64,000 nucleotides of DNA from Albula goreensis (taxonomy: Eukaryota; Chordata; Actinopteri; Albuliformes; Albulidae). The stretch covers positions 15,235,131 to 15,299,130 of the forward strand of contig CM040742.1 in NCBI GenBank assembly GCA_022829145.1. Reading direction: 5' to 3'. The notes beneath the pieces are model-generated. The model was not told where the DNA came from and did not search any database. It saw only the letters and a list, made by a program, of their open reading frames with translations. The stretch's first letter is position 1. Each line of letters starts with the position of its first letter. Made by a program: the position numbers and the translations under genes. Shown piece after piece: positions 18,401 to 29,800 of this stretch.

Positions 18401-19486
18401 TTAGTGCACAACCAGAAGTGCAGTTGCAATCAATATATGCACAGTTGTTGAACCCTAGTCCGGACAGCTTTCAGTGGATATATTTACAACTTCACATGCT
18501 ACATCCATTCAGCTGGCCCTCATATCCAGAATTGCTTGCAAAAAGAAGTAAAAAGTGTTTTTAATTATGCTATAACATTAGCGGTAGTACTGGGAAAAAT
18601 CATTGGTACTCTGTGAGCCAATGAAAACTCTTTAAGTTTTCCAATTCTGGCACATTGGAACTAGCTTTGCAACTGTCAGGTTGCAGTCCTCAATCCCCAA
18701 TTGTGCACCATTGTTTTCCTCTTGAGGAAGGAGGTTCAACTGAATCTCCATAGTGAATATCCAGGTGTGTCAGTAAACTGCCCTTGCTGTCTGTTGATGA
18801 TGACAGGAGCTGATGCTAGATATGTGGGCTGAGGGATACCACAGGAGAGAATGAGTCATTCTCACTGAGTGATGGGAAGTCCATGCCTCAGGTGTCAAGG
18901 AATGATGGAGGGGTGTGGAGTGACAGGGATAGAGGGGAAGCATCTGAAGTGCTTTTTTGAGTTTTTCCACCACCAGTCTCCTGAGGCTTTGAAGATACAC
19001 GTTGGTGGATTTTACGGCCTTCCCAGAAACACAGGGACATACTTGTCAGGGATGTGGAAGTGGAGACTGGGGTCTGTGTTTCATCAGCATCTTCAAGTGA
19101 CCCCAAGATCCGGGTTTCATAGAGGTCATGCCCTCTCAACCCCACTCCCCACCCAAGACCAACACTTCCCTTGAATACAGGGGTTATCCTGAGTGAGACG
19201 GAGGTTAGGTGGGGGGGTTATATTGACCATGTGACCCTTTCTAGGTCTTGACCTCACTGACCACCTTTCTTGAACTTGTTATGAGAAACAACTGGTTCAT
19301 AGATGATTACAGGAAAAAGTATATATATATGTATGTTCTCAGGTCACTGAATATGCAGTTAAAAATCACTCTAAGAAGTTTTAGATGAGAGCATATACTA
19401 AATAATCATCTTGGTCTGCTGAAGCTGGTTGAATGTCAGTTGGCTGAATATAAAGCAGAGTAGATCTTGGTTAGTCATGGAGGGTG
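18401..19486. other. Intron segment without recognised elements
   Basis: No gene or clear repeat was recognised. Overlapping open frames of up to 101 codons at 18869-19174 lack any motif. A short AT microsatellite lies at 19319-19330. Confidence 0.5.
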
Positions 19487-19524
19487 TTTTTTTTTTTTTT
19501 TTTTTTTTTTTTGGGGGGGGGGGG
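19487..19524 (+). repeat. Adjoining homopolymers T26-G12
   Basis: Twenty-six T are followed directly by twelve G. The block is low-complexity, could be length-polymorphic, and is prone to sequencing error. Confidence 0.9.
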
Positions 19525-19869
19525 TTGTTTTACAGGTGGTCCACCCACCAACACTGTGGCTCTGTCGTTCCGTTTGGTGCTCCCACCTGTCGTTCTCATT
19601 TCCGTCCTCTCTGTGTGTGATCCCAGTGTGAATGGGCCCGCATGAGGTTTGGGTTCATTTTGTTTAGCAAGCATAAATATTCCCCTAAAAACTGGCAACG
19701 TTTCAAACTGGTTGTGTGCTCAGCTCTCATTGGCTTTCACCTTTCATCCGAATGTACCCCCCATCTGCACTGGATCAATTGAAGCCAGCTGGACTGAGAC
19801 CAGCTCAAAAAGGAAAACCATGAACTCCATCACTCCGTCACTTCCATGGGGGGTTGGGGGATGGTGACG

Positions 19870-20060
19870 AGGCAGTGCAGTCTATGCATGCGATGCATCG
19901 CGCCGATGGTGGGATGCAGCGCGCCGAGCTGTGTGAGTGTAAGCTGCGTTGCTGCGGTGACTGCCGCAGCTGTAGGTCAGATTCACCTGTAGTGCGCCGG
20001 AAGGCTTTGCCCACAGCAGGTTGACTTGGCCTGACAGCTCATTTTCCAACCCTCATGTTT
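19870..20060. promoter_or_regulatory. CpG-richer patch 1 with palindrome and direct repeat
   Basis: It holds the perfect 12-bp palindrome GCGATGCATCGC at 19890-19901, and two near copies of GATGCAKCGCGCCGA about 20 bp apart (19892 and 19913). It then continues with CTGCGTTGCTGCGGTGACTG and further CpGs. The contrast with AT-rich flanks suggests a regulatory island. No further evidence is available. Confidence 0.35.
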
Positions 20061-21540
20061 GAGGGTGGGCTCGCCGAGGAGGCTGTGAGCTACAGACACT
20101 CCATTAGAGCTCAGAGACAGCATTTTCACTCAGTCTCTGAAAAAACAGGAAATAAATGTATGCAAGTGTGGGGATTTTCTATACCTTAAAAATTATCTTG
20201 ATCACAAAACACACAGTGCATTAGTAACTATTCATGGCAACCATCCTCTCTAAAGCAAAAATATAATGGTAAACACAACCCAGCAGACTGTAAATGTAAA
20301 GACTCAATCCATTCCCAATTAAAGTGAAGGCTGCCAATAAAATAACAAAAGGTATCAATGTAAATGATGACTGTGTCTAAAAAATGAACCATTTTAGTTA
20401 TAATTGATCTGTGTTGCACTATGAAGTGTGTCTTGGAACCCTGGGGGCAGGAGGGGTGGGGCTACAGGCGGTGGGTGGTCTAGGGGCAGAGGTCATGCCC
20501 TACATCACCTCATCAGATGTTGGCCGGGGGAGTTTTGTCCTCCAGAGCCAGACGGAGAAAGACCAGCTTTGACCCCAACTGCACCATGGAGAGTTTCTCT
20601 GAGCAGTTCATTTCAGTGTCCAGTGACAACCAGAGCACAGCATATAGAGCTTGTGGAAGATTTACCTTTAAAGACCCATTCCAGCAAAACCTTCTTCCTA
20701 AATTTGGTCAACGAAATTGTGAAATGGAAATAGAGAGTTCAATTCATGGAACTAGATGGAAAAGTTAGGCCTCCTTCTCTCCTCAATAGCTTCATAGGAT
20801 AGATACCTCACGTCTATAACAACCCAGTGTTTACTAATCATTCATGACACATGAGCAATGTAAGTTCTAGACAATAACTGAAGAAAAATAATATCTCTGG
20901 TGCTCAGATCATTTGATTACTTAAAACGGTAGACAGGAAAATAAAGATGTGCTTTTTGGTTACATGGAGGTAAAAGACAGGGTTGTCAAACAAGGCGACA
21001 ATGATAATTGTTAGACACATGATTACGCTGAAATAAATGCTATCATATGGTCTTACTTCAGCCATGTTTTTCATCTTAATACCCAGTAGCAATGCTATGT
21101 GCCGCTCTGTGCCCTGTTTGTGTTTCTGGTCTCAATGCTCCCTCTCCATGACATGCTTCTGCTGTGCATGGCCTCAGAGGTGTAACGCAAATTAAACAAT
21201 TAACAAAATATTAACAAATTAACAAAATATAGTAGGATTTAAGGTTAAAAATTAGGATGTAATATATTGAAGTAAAATATTTTCCTTATCATGCGTTATC
21301 CAGCTCCCCTGTAAAAACACTGGGATGAGAGATAACTTAGGTGAAGTAAAGAGAGCAAGAGAGCAAGCGAGAGAAACAGAAAGACAGGCGGAGGGGGGTA
21401 AAGGGGAAAAAGCATAATATGACAGGAATTAGAATTAAGTCAAATTATCTTAAATTCGTAAAAGGGTATGGAGGTTAGAGACCACACATCCTGTATTGAC
21501 AGGCATATGTCATCAAACCATGACAGGAGAAGGAAGCAAC
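20061..21540. other. Intron segment without recognised elements
   Basis: No exon was found. A purine-rich stretch (AGAGAGCAAGAGAGCAAGCG and following) lies at 21348-21415, and ATTAACAAA-type short repeats at 21190-21230. An open frame of 101 codons at 20428-20733 has no recognisable domain. Confidence 0.5.
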
Positions 21541-21559
21541 TCATAAGTCATTGTAGTTA

Positions 21560-21940
21560 GTTACATCGTGGAGGCCATGTGGGATCCGATATCCCATCAT
21601 GCATATGAATGCTGGGTTTTTGCGGATGCCCGGAAGGGCCTGTGCGCTGTGTGCAGTGCATGACAGCGGCTTTGCTGATATACTTGTCCGTGCGAGTGTC
21701 GTGCGATCCTGCCGAGTGCTCTCGCAGCCGGTCAGGGACCTGCTGTGCGGGGCACATGTTTCTAATTCATCGGCTTGGAGCGGGCTGGAATCCCAGGCCT
21801 CAGACTGCCGACCGCAGGCTGATTTCTGCACCACAAAACCACTAAACGCCGCACAGCAGCGCAGGTGGTCCGTGCTGGAGAATGTGGGAAACGACTCTCT
21901 CTTCTCTAGAACAGCGTTTTCCTTCTTAAAGGACAGATCA
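21560..21940. promoter_or_regulatory. CpG-richer patch 2
   Basis: About 380 bp carry many CpGs (for example GTGCGAGTGTCGTGCGATCC, CTCGCAGCCGG) inside an AT-rich intron. An open frame of 119 codons spans it but has no known domain. It could be an intronic enhancer, an alternative col23a1 promoter, or a decayed GC-rich repeat. Confidence 0.35.
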
Positions 21941-24200
21941 GAGCCCTTCTGTGCCTAAAGCTTGGCAAGTGTTTGTGCTGTGGCAGTTTCTCTGAACAAT
22001 ATTTTGTTTCTGCCAGTTTTAGGTTGAGAATGCTGGAGCCCTCTCACTGATATGCAAAAAGAAATGTATATGTCTGTGAACTGCATGTTCTAAGTTTACA
22101 CAACATTCATCAGTATTTAAAAGATCAGATCCCACTGTATTTTCTTTTTAATGTGAACATTCAAATCCAGGCTTATTGAAATGTTGTTAGAAAAATAATG
22201 TGGATGTTCGAAAATAAAAGAAAATGGAAATCGCAACTAAAACATTCCAAGCACAGGTGAGGGGGAAAAAGTGGCAAACAGTGGTACAAGTGAGGGATCA
22301 AGGTTTTCCACTGCCACTTCTATATTATTTTTATATAAAGATCAGATTCCCTGATAAGTGGTAGTTCATTAGACTAGTCTGTTATTCTGGAACAGCATCT
22401 ACTGTATTGTCAAGATTGATGTCTTATTTAAATTTCCCATTAAAATACATCATGAAGAATGACTTCTAATATGCTTTACAATTCTAGATTATATATAATG
22501 TGTTTTATTACTGCAGATTAAATGGTATTTGTTCCATGATACTCTATTAAAATGCGGTGGATTCTTGTGTTGAAAATACAAGCCCATATGAGCTCATTAA
22601 CTGCTTCGATTTATGTCACTGTGACATTAATGTTTGTGGAGTGGTGTGATGGGACTATAAATTTTATATGGCTCTAACCCCTACCTCTACTGAGGGAATT
22701 CAGGAAAAACTTGTGTTGAATAAAAGAAGTGAGGGAGGGAAGCTTCATGAACCCCTGAGTGGGTGGAGCTATAGTATGTTTGATCTCTTACTCACTGATC
22801 TGGGTGAATTACAGAGCAACTTTTGATTGGTTCATATAGCTGAGTGATTGACAGCTTATGGTTGCTGGGAAACTAAGCACAGTCGATGCCATGGTTTTGA
22901 ATCCATACCAGAGTGTGGGGATCATTTACACTAAAGCAGCACCTTGACAAATTAAGCCAATTATCACAACACAGTTTATGAATAAACCAGCTTTGGTGAC
23001 TGATAGTCACGGCATATGTGTGTCTATCATGATGGGAATATAAGGTCAATGGATGGAATTCAACTTTTAATCAAAAGTGTTTATTCATGTACTCACTTTG
23101 ACACATGCATGATTTCTTGATCAGGGTTGTTGCTGAAATGAACAAAAGATATAGAGGTACCTAAGTTTAAAAATACAGCCTTCTTCCACAGTTTTTAGTA
23201 CCAAAGTGTGATGGTTTTATCTTCAGGTATGGTAAAAGAGTTAGCAAAGCCCTGGGTTGAACAAAACGGTTGACAAAAGAACCACTTCTGTTCAGTAACA
23301 CACCACCTCAGTGGCTTTCAAACCTTCCCCCACTCTTAAGGATATTTTTACTTTCTTCTCAACCTGAGGGTGACACATGCCTGACCCCCAACAAATCAGT
23401 AAAATTGGTAAATGGAAAATTAGGGAATGTTGAAGACGTGACCAAAGTTATTGGAACACCAGCAACATAAATATACTGTATGTATATGTAAGTTAAGTGT
23501 TATTATGTGCATCTTCAAAGAGGAGGTTTAATCAAGACATAGTGCAATTAATAAATGCCAGGCTGTACATGCTTATATCACACTTCAGAAAGCTGAGTTT
23601 ATAAAAGCACAAATAAGGTTGTGCAATAACCCCCTCTTATTGGAAGCATCTGTGTGTCTGATCGGAGGGAAGGCTCTTGGCTCGAATGCTGCTCCGCTGT
23701 AAAAATTTTGTCGATGTTTTTTGTGCAGTTTGTCAAACTTTCAGAAAAGTAGTTTTTAGAGCTTGACAGGGGTATGGGAACAATTGCAGAATGTTTTGTT
23801 CCACTGTCAGAAATCACAGGTGGTGAATTGAATGCTGTGTAATATTGCATTGAAGAGAAAAGAAATGAGATTTTAAAGGACTTGATGTTCAAATTTGACC
23901 ATGAAATACAGTTTTTGATATTTTTCATAGAAATATATGAAGCATCCAAAGTCGAGGGGCAATGAGCATTGGATTTTATTGTTTAATAGCACTCCTTCAG
24001 CTGAAGTGAGATTTGTGCAGTAACTAGTAATCAGTAAGTCTCAGCCACAAGTGATTCTGGAACTACAACTGCTAAACCATGTTATCCAAATGAAAACAGG
24101 TTGGGACAATAGTGAATAATCACATGAGTGGCTGTCTTGAGCAAGGTGTAAAATTTTCCAGAAATACACTAAGAAATCTAGGACAACATTCAGAAATCTA
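21941..24200. other. Intron segment without recognised genes
   Basis: Mostly AT-rich and unannotated. A short stretch at 23440-23470 (GACCAAAGTTATTGGAACAC) resembles the terminal repeats of some Tc1-like elements, but no partner end was found. Confidence 0.5.
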
Positions 24201-24214
24201 CTGATCTTTCTCAC

Positions 24215-24560
24215 TTAACACAGTTGCCAAAACTGCACCATCAGCAAGACACAGGCAAAACTTGAATTCATGGCAGAGTAGAGAGGTGGAAACCACTGCT
24301 AAGAGAAAATGAATACTTGCCTCAAATTGGCCAAAAAAAGCACATGGATCATTCTTGAAACATGTTGTCAAGGCAGATGAGTGATAAGGAGAACTTATGG
24401 GTGACATGCACCCTGTAATGTCAGGTAACAACTGAACATTGTATTCTGTGGTAAGAACCTCATTCTAATGGTCCAGCATTAAGGTGGTAGCATCATGCTT
24501 TGAGGATGCTTTGCTTTGTCAGGACCTGGATGACCTGGAATCACTGAAAGTGCATTCAGG
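24215..24560 (+). mobile_element. Tc1/mariner remnant, transposase fragment
   Basis: The segment contains, in order, CACCATCAGCAAGACACAGG, GAGGTGGAAACCACTGCTAA, a decayed lysine-rich stretch, GGTGGTAGCATCATGCTTTG (the GGGSIM block of Tc1 transposases) and TCAGGACCTGG. The order matches Tc1-like transposase genes of fish. It carries many stops and indels and has no recognisable inverted repeats. It may extend to about 24760. Confidence 0.65.
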
Positions 24561-26505
24561 AAACTGAACTTTGGTGAGGTCATCAGAACACAACCACAGA
24601 AGAGATGATGGCCAAAGACAACCTGAGATATTTGCCTATTTGTTCTTGCATTTATGATGCGAATAGACATGAATGAGAGGCTAAACAGGGAAGAACACAA
24701 ATGAGCTGAAGCAAATAAGAACTTTTTTCAATAGAATTGGGCCAAGGGAGTCTTGTTTTACGTGTGTAAGAGAAATCCAGAGCGCGTGAACTGTGCTAAT
24801 GTCTTTCCGCCAGGTGCCGTGGAAACTTTGATGCGCTGGAGGTTTTGGCAGGGGATGAGCACAAGACGCAAGAGGCATTTTAAAAACACAAAATATTCTA
24901 CTCTGCATTTCTAAACTTTGACAAGCCTAACCCTTCGCTGGTGCTGAGGGGCAGCCCAGACTCCGCCCAGGTGGCTCATCGCATGACGATTCTGGTACTG
25001 TGGTGGGAATCGATGTGAAAGTTCTGGAAGTTCAGAGGGTCAGGTCTGAGCTCCTCATATGTCTCCCCTGGATGTCTATATTTTGGGGGCTGTCATGGGC
25101 TGCAGAGCGAAGCAGACCCTGGGGTTTGACAGTTCAGTGTGACTTGTTTTATTTTTTTGAGTAAGGTGGGGGTATGGGGAGAGTCCTCATCCTTTTGTTA
25201 ATGGGATTTGTTGGGTGGGATTAATTAGCTGCACTCATAAACTCAGCTCTGTGGCTTTGGAAAGTTATTTCAACATTTTGTACACCATACCCTGAAATTT
25301 GGTCAGGAGTGAGAGCAGCGAGATTGCTATCACACATGGGAATAGTACCAAACACGGAGGAATGGGAGGTAGGAAATAGATGTGTATCCTCTGCAACCTC
25401 TCATGCTGAAAAATCTTGATTTGTTCTCTGTAGGTTTCAGTTGTAGGTGAGCTGTAAGCACCAGGCCCAGTGCTAGACCACCCTAATGGGGGGGAAGGGG
25501 TTGCTTGAGATCCCTTACCTTACACCCCTCCTTTTGAACTGGCCCCAGGGAATGTGTCAAGTAATGAATTAATAACTGAAGCAGCAATGAGTTCAATTTG
25601 CTGATTTGGCTGCAAACTTATGCTAATAGTCTCTTGGCACAGAAAAACTGTCTCAATTTGTTGAGCGATCACTGTCTGGCGCGTCAGTTGGCTATGAAAT
25701 TTGCATTGCGGAATTGGCAGGAGGTTTTACGGATTTCATTTGTTTAAATGAGAGTTTAAAATGCTTGTTTTTGACTTCTCTGTGGTTGACCGAGCAGGCG
25801 CTGTGGTGAGGTGTAGTTATCACCGTAAAATTAAAGCACCATGTTTCTGAAACGCCTGGGTTACGGTGCCATGTGCCGGGGATCCTTCTGTTAAAAGATG
25901 ACAAGAAAACTGACAAACTCATCAAGATAGGGTGCTAAAAGATACTGCTCTCCCAAAGCTTTAGGAATCACCCTACACCAGAAAGACTAGAGAAGACTTG
26001 AGTCAGATGTTCAGAATGAAGCCTAAGCTGCAGGGGTTGCCCAAAAATTGGAGTTTCACTTAGCAACCCTCTTTCCCCTCTTCAGTTTGGACACATAATG
26101 TTTGACAATCTTTACCGAACATCGCTTTGTGTATGCGATTTCCAAATTTAGATGCGATTTCGATGCAAAACATCAACAGGCAATAAAGAACTTCATCTGT
26201 TTTTCATCAGATGAAATGAGAAAAAGTGCCAAAATTGTTGCTTTGTAATTGTGAAAATTAATCTTTTGTGGAGTGTGGCACCTTAAAATCTCCCGGAAAG
26301 CTGGGCTACTCAGGTCAGTTGAGTCAGTCTGAGAATCTGAGAGAAACTGGCAAACGCACGGGGCCTGGCTTCCTGTCACACTGCAGGCCAGGCCAGTGCA
26401 GGTCCAGATGTTGGATCCATATTAGGAATAAATACAGGCCAGAGCTGGTGCATATTCAGTATAAAATCAGCAAATGCATCCCAGAGGCAGTACGTATTGT
26501 GTTAA
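24561..26505. other. Intron segment without recognised elements
   Basis: No gene-like structure was recognised. A G-rich run is present near 25488-25500. Open frames remain below 80 codons. Confidence 0.5.
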
Positions 26506-26510
26506 TATAT

Positions 26511-26730
26511 TGCATTACATTTGGGCATTTAGCAGAGGTTTTATCCAGAGCGACTCGTGCTGTTTACATTTCTACACACGATCCATATTTATACAGGTGG
26601 ATTTTTACTGAAGTGAACTGGGTAAGTAACTTGCTTCAGAGTATAACAGTAGTGCCCTACCTGGGAATCAAACCCACCACGTCCTGAGTATTGAATCCCC
26701 AATTTTTGACCATAATACACTGATGCCTGT
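26511..26730 (-). mobile_element. tRNA-derived SINE, best copy in the window
   Basis: On the minus strand it has a tRNA-like head with B box GGTTTGATTCC (from GGGAATCAAACCC near 26661). The body follows (ACAGTAGTGCCCTACC, AGGTGGATTTTTACTGAAG as read on the plus strand). Its 3' tail is AGTCGCTCTGGATAAAA and CTGCTAAATG, ending at about 26515 with ATGTAATG. This tail is common to many fish SINEs and L2-type LINEs. About 220 bp; moderately diverged. Confidence 0.8.
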
Positions 26731-27305
26731 GAGCCAAAGCTAGTTGTAATGTGAAAACATCATCGGTTTTAATTCCGTTCCAAAAATGTTAGTGTTTTTC
26801 TTTTCCAGAAAAATCACGCTGCTGTGCTGAAGATTGTTTTTGATTGATGAAAGATATTGGAAAATTAAATTACCTTGTAAGCTGAGTATGCGGAAAAACC
26901 TGCCATAGTTTATTACATAATGTTGTACAATTTCTTACTTTTTCAAAGTGAAAACATGAGAAAGGTTATGTAACGGAAGTCCAATTGATAACAGTGACCA
27001 ACTGCAGTGTGCACCAAAAGTATGGCACAACATAAGATTGTATAGCCGCTTGACTCACCCTAACACAATCACGGTGTTTAAACATTTTCCAGTAAGTACT
27101 GTTGTTTGTACTAGAATTGAATTTTGAACTGACTGTTACCAGCTCCACCCATTACAAATCATCTCCTGGGATTCAGGTGGAAACAACTACACGCAAGACC
27201 TACGCTATTAGTCACTAGCTATTAGTCACGAGCCCTTTCATTTTCACACTGCAGATACTGCACCAGCCACATATTGCGTATGCTACTGGTGGACCATATG
27301 TTCAG
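26731..27305. other. Intron segment without recognised elements
   Basis: AT-rich, with no repeat or coding signal recognised. Confidence 0.5.
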
Positions 27306-27520
27306 TTCACAACCTTGCAGGCCCCCGGCTAGCCAGGAGAGGTCACTAGAGAGTGGTGGGACTGGTGAGTGTAATTGGCCTAATCCCATATTTTACCCTG
27401 GAGAGGTCGATTCGATTGGTGCCTTGCCAAAATGGAAATCCTGCCATATCTGGTAATAGCACAGCTGGGACTCAAACTCCCAGCCCTGGGACGCCCAGCT
27501 GCTGCTCTAGCATGTGCCTT
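27306..27520 (-). repeat. Dispersed repeat, family A (copy 2), SINE-like
   Basis: It shares two ordered blocks with 18219-18330. Its right part, CAGCTGGGACTCAAACTCCC (about 27461), reads on the other strand as a tRNA-like B box followed by TCCCAGCTG. CGCCCAGCTG follows, as in the copy near 47520. This supports a tRNA-derived SINE on the minus strand. Confidence 0.55.
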
Positions 27521-29149
27521 TGCTCTGCCGAGACGTATACTTTCACTGATGACAACTGGTAGCCTGGGGGAACGTGGTGTGTCATTGGGTGGAGCTTATT
27601 GGGAGGTGAACAGAGGAACCATGGCTGACATAAAAGCATAGACCAGTTATGATCAATCAAATGTAAATATCCTGCAACGATCCTGCTACAGATGGATACA
27701 TTATTACTGCCAAATCAAACTATGTCCACTGTAACATAGTGTTTGCACTCTTGCCAACATTTGAGATTTTGTCACCAGATCTGAAGCCAGTTATATACTC
27801 ATAGTGATGTTTATAATGTTTCGGTTATTAGCTTTTTATTTTCCCTGTGCCAAGTACTCAAAAATGTCATGCATTTCGTGCATTTATTGAACCAGAGTGC
27901 TGAATGATGAAGGGAACATTCAAATATTAAGCTGAATAATGCTTTGGACTCACAACAGCACTAGAATGTGGCAGACTGAGGGCTTTGTAGTCAGTTGGGG
28001 AAAATGTAATTCCACTTGTCACTATGTGGCTCTATGTATGTGTCTGTGCGTGGGTGCATGTGTGCATGGGTGCGTGTGTGTGTGGGTGTGTGGGTGCGTG
28101 TGTGTGTGAAACATCTCTTCTTTCCCTTCCTCATACCAGTGGCAGCAGGAACTTCATATGAGGGTTCCTAATTGATTCTTGAAAACATGCTCACATGGAT
28201 GGAGAAAGACAAAAAGAGAAAGACGGAAAAGAAAATTTGAGTGTGCATGAATTTGTGTGTGTGTGTTGTATACACAGGCTATGCCGCTGTTTCAGCCACA
28301 GTCTCAGCCATGTTTACTGGCTTCTTGCCATGTTGGGTCAGAAATATGCTGGAGTATTTTGGCACTCCTCACTTTGCACTGGGGCCTCAATACTATACCT
28401 TTACTTGCACAAAATGTGTGTCATATGTGCTTATTCTATCAAAAATATATTGATTTTTAAGAACAATGATAAACAAATGTGTTGAAAAGTCACTTTTGCC
28501 TCTTATACTTAAGCACAGCCTCAAAGCCAGACACACATGACCTCTCTCAGCAGAACTGAGACATACCTCCAGCGGGAATGAATGGGAAACCAGTCGATAA
28601 AACCATTCAGAGGAAGTTTTGAGGGCGCGCTAATGCAATGTAGACCACGGTCGACCGCAGTGTGTCTTTCCTCTTTGGAAGCTTCTTGGCACATCTCAGG
28701 GAGCAGACATCAAAAAGAAAGTGTCTTTGAGAGCTGGGGGCCATGACCCCCCAGCCTTCATGTGTGCTCCATATGAGGGCTCGGTTCAGATTTTGAACGG
28801 GAGCCCAGGAGCGAATGGGAGAGAATCTACTCGTGATTGCTCCTGGAGCTCCTGCTTTGTGTGTGCTGTAATCAGCTGCAGACCTGCAAACTGTCCAGAG
28901 ATTTGCAATCTCTGAGCAGAGCCAGGTAACCTGGTACGGCCTAGAATGTTCATTCATCTCTTCAAAGCAAAACCTAGGCAACTCATTGCTGTTAATATGA
29001 CTGATGTTACCACTATCACCACCACCTATATTTTGGTGACCTTAATGAAGATGAACAAAAACCTCTGTACAAAGTAAACAACATTATTAATTAGCTATAT
29101 TTTATGTTCAGACAATTGTGAAAACTATATTCTTCTGTTTTAATACAGT
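27521..29149. other. Intron segment with GT-rich microsatellite
   Basis: Interrupted GT/GTGC repeats lie at about 28035-28108. The rest is unrecognised. An antisense open frame of 124 codons at 28607-28981 has no motif. Confidence 0.5.
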
Positions 29150-29800
29150 TTAAACAGTGTTCCTTGGCAAGGAGGAATGTAGTGAGCCTTTTCCTATGTT
29201 CAGGGAGGTTGAAGAACACATTAGGAGGGATCCTGGACCATTCCTCCATGACCTTCTAAGGTTCTTGGGTCTACACATTTGGACGGCCCTCTTCAATTGA
29301 AACCACCAAATTTCAACCACTTTTAAGTCTGGAGGCAGAGATGGCCATTGCAAAATTTTGATTTTGTTTTCAGTCAACCATTTATTTGTTGATTTTCTGG
29401 TGTGTTAGGGGTAATTGCTATGTAACCTCCTGGCAGATGCATCCAAGTATTTGGCCAAAATCTTCCGGTACTTTTTACAGTCTATCTGATCTTAACAAGG
29501 GCCTCAGGATCAGTGACAGACAAACAACCCTATAACATTAATGAATAACTACCATATTTAATGGCAGGATAAGGTAATTAATTTTCTGTGTATGCATCCC
29601 AGTTCTAATGCAAAATACTCCAATGACGTGCATTGTCAGTTCAATTTGGGCTTCATCCAACCTTAAGACCTGGTTACAAAGTGCCAGGGGCGTTTGGCAA
29701 ACTCAAGGCACTTCAGTTCACTCAGCAATGGCTTTCTTCTGACAACCGTTCCAAAAAGCCTGTTTGCATGGTTTTGCAATGCAATTGTTTATTTGGAGTT
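29150..29800 (-). mobile_element. Tc1/mariner remnant, C-terminal half of transposase
   Basis: Read on the minus strand, the conceptual product contains TENKIKILQWPSLPPDLKVV, then EIWWFQLKRAV, the decayed equivalent of the WPSQSPDLNPIENLW-LKRAV block that holds the last acidic residue of the DDE triad. Here that region reads VVEIWW. Upstream in the same orientation, LEFAKRP near 29700 matches the FAKxH block. Stops and frameshifts are frequent. No terminal repeats were identified. Confidence 0.75.

Noticed and set aside
23440..23470. Possible Tc1 terminal repeat (GACCAAAGTTATTGGAACAC)
   Set aside because: No inverted partner or transposase in phase was found nearby. The 24215 remnant could not be linked to it.
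27315..27360. TTGCAG followed by GCCCCCGG as an acceptor plus collagen exon
   Set aside because: The reading frame after the split Gly meets a stop quickly, and the sequence is a dispersed repeat (second copy at 18219, also with a stop).
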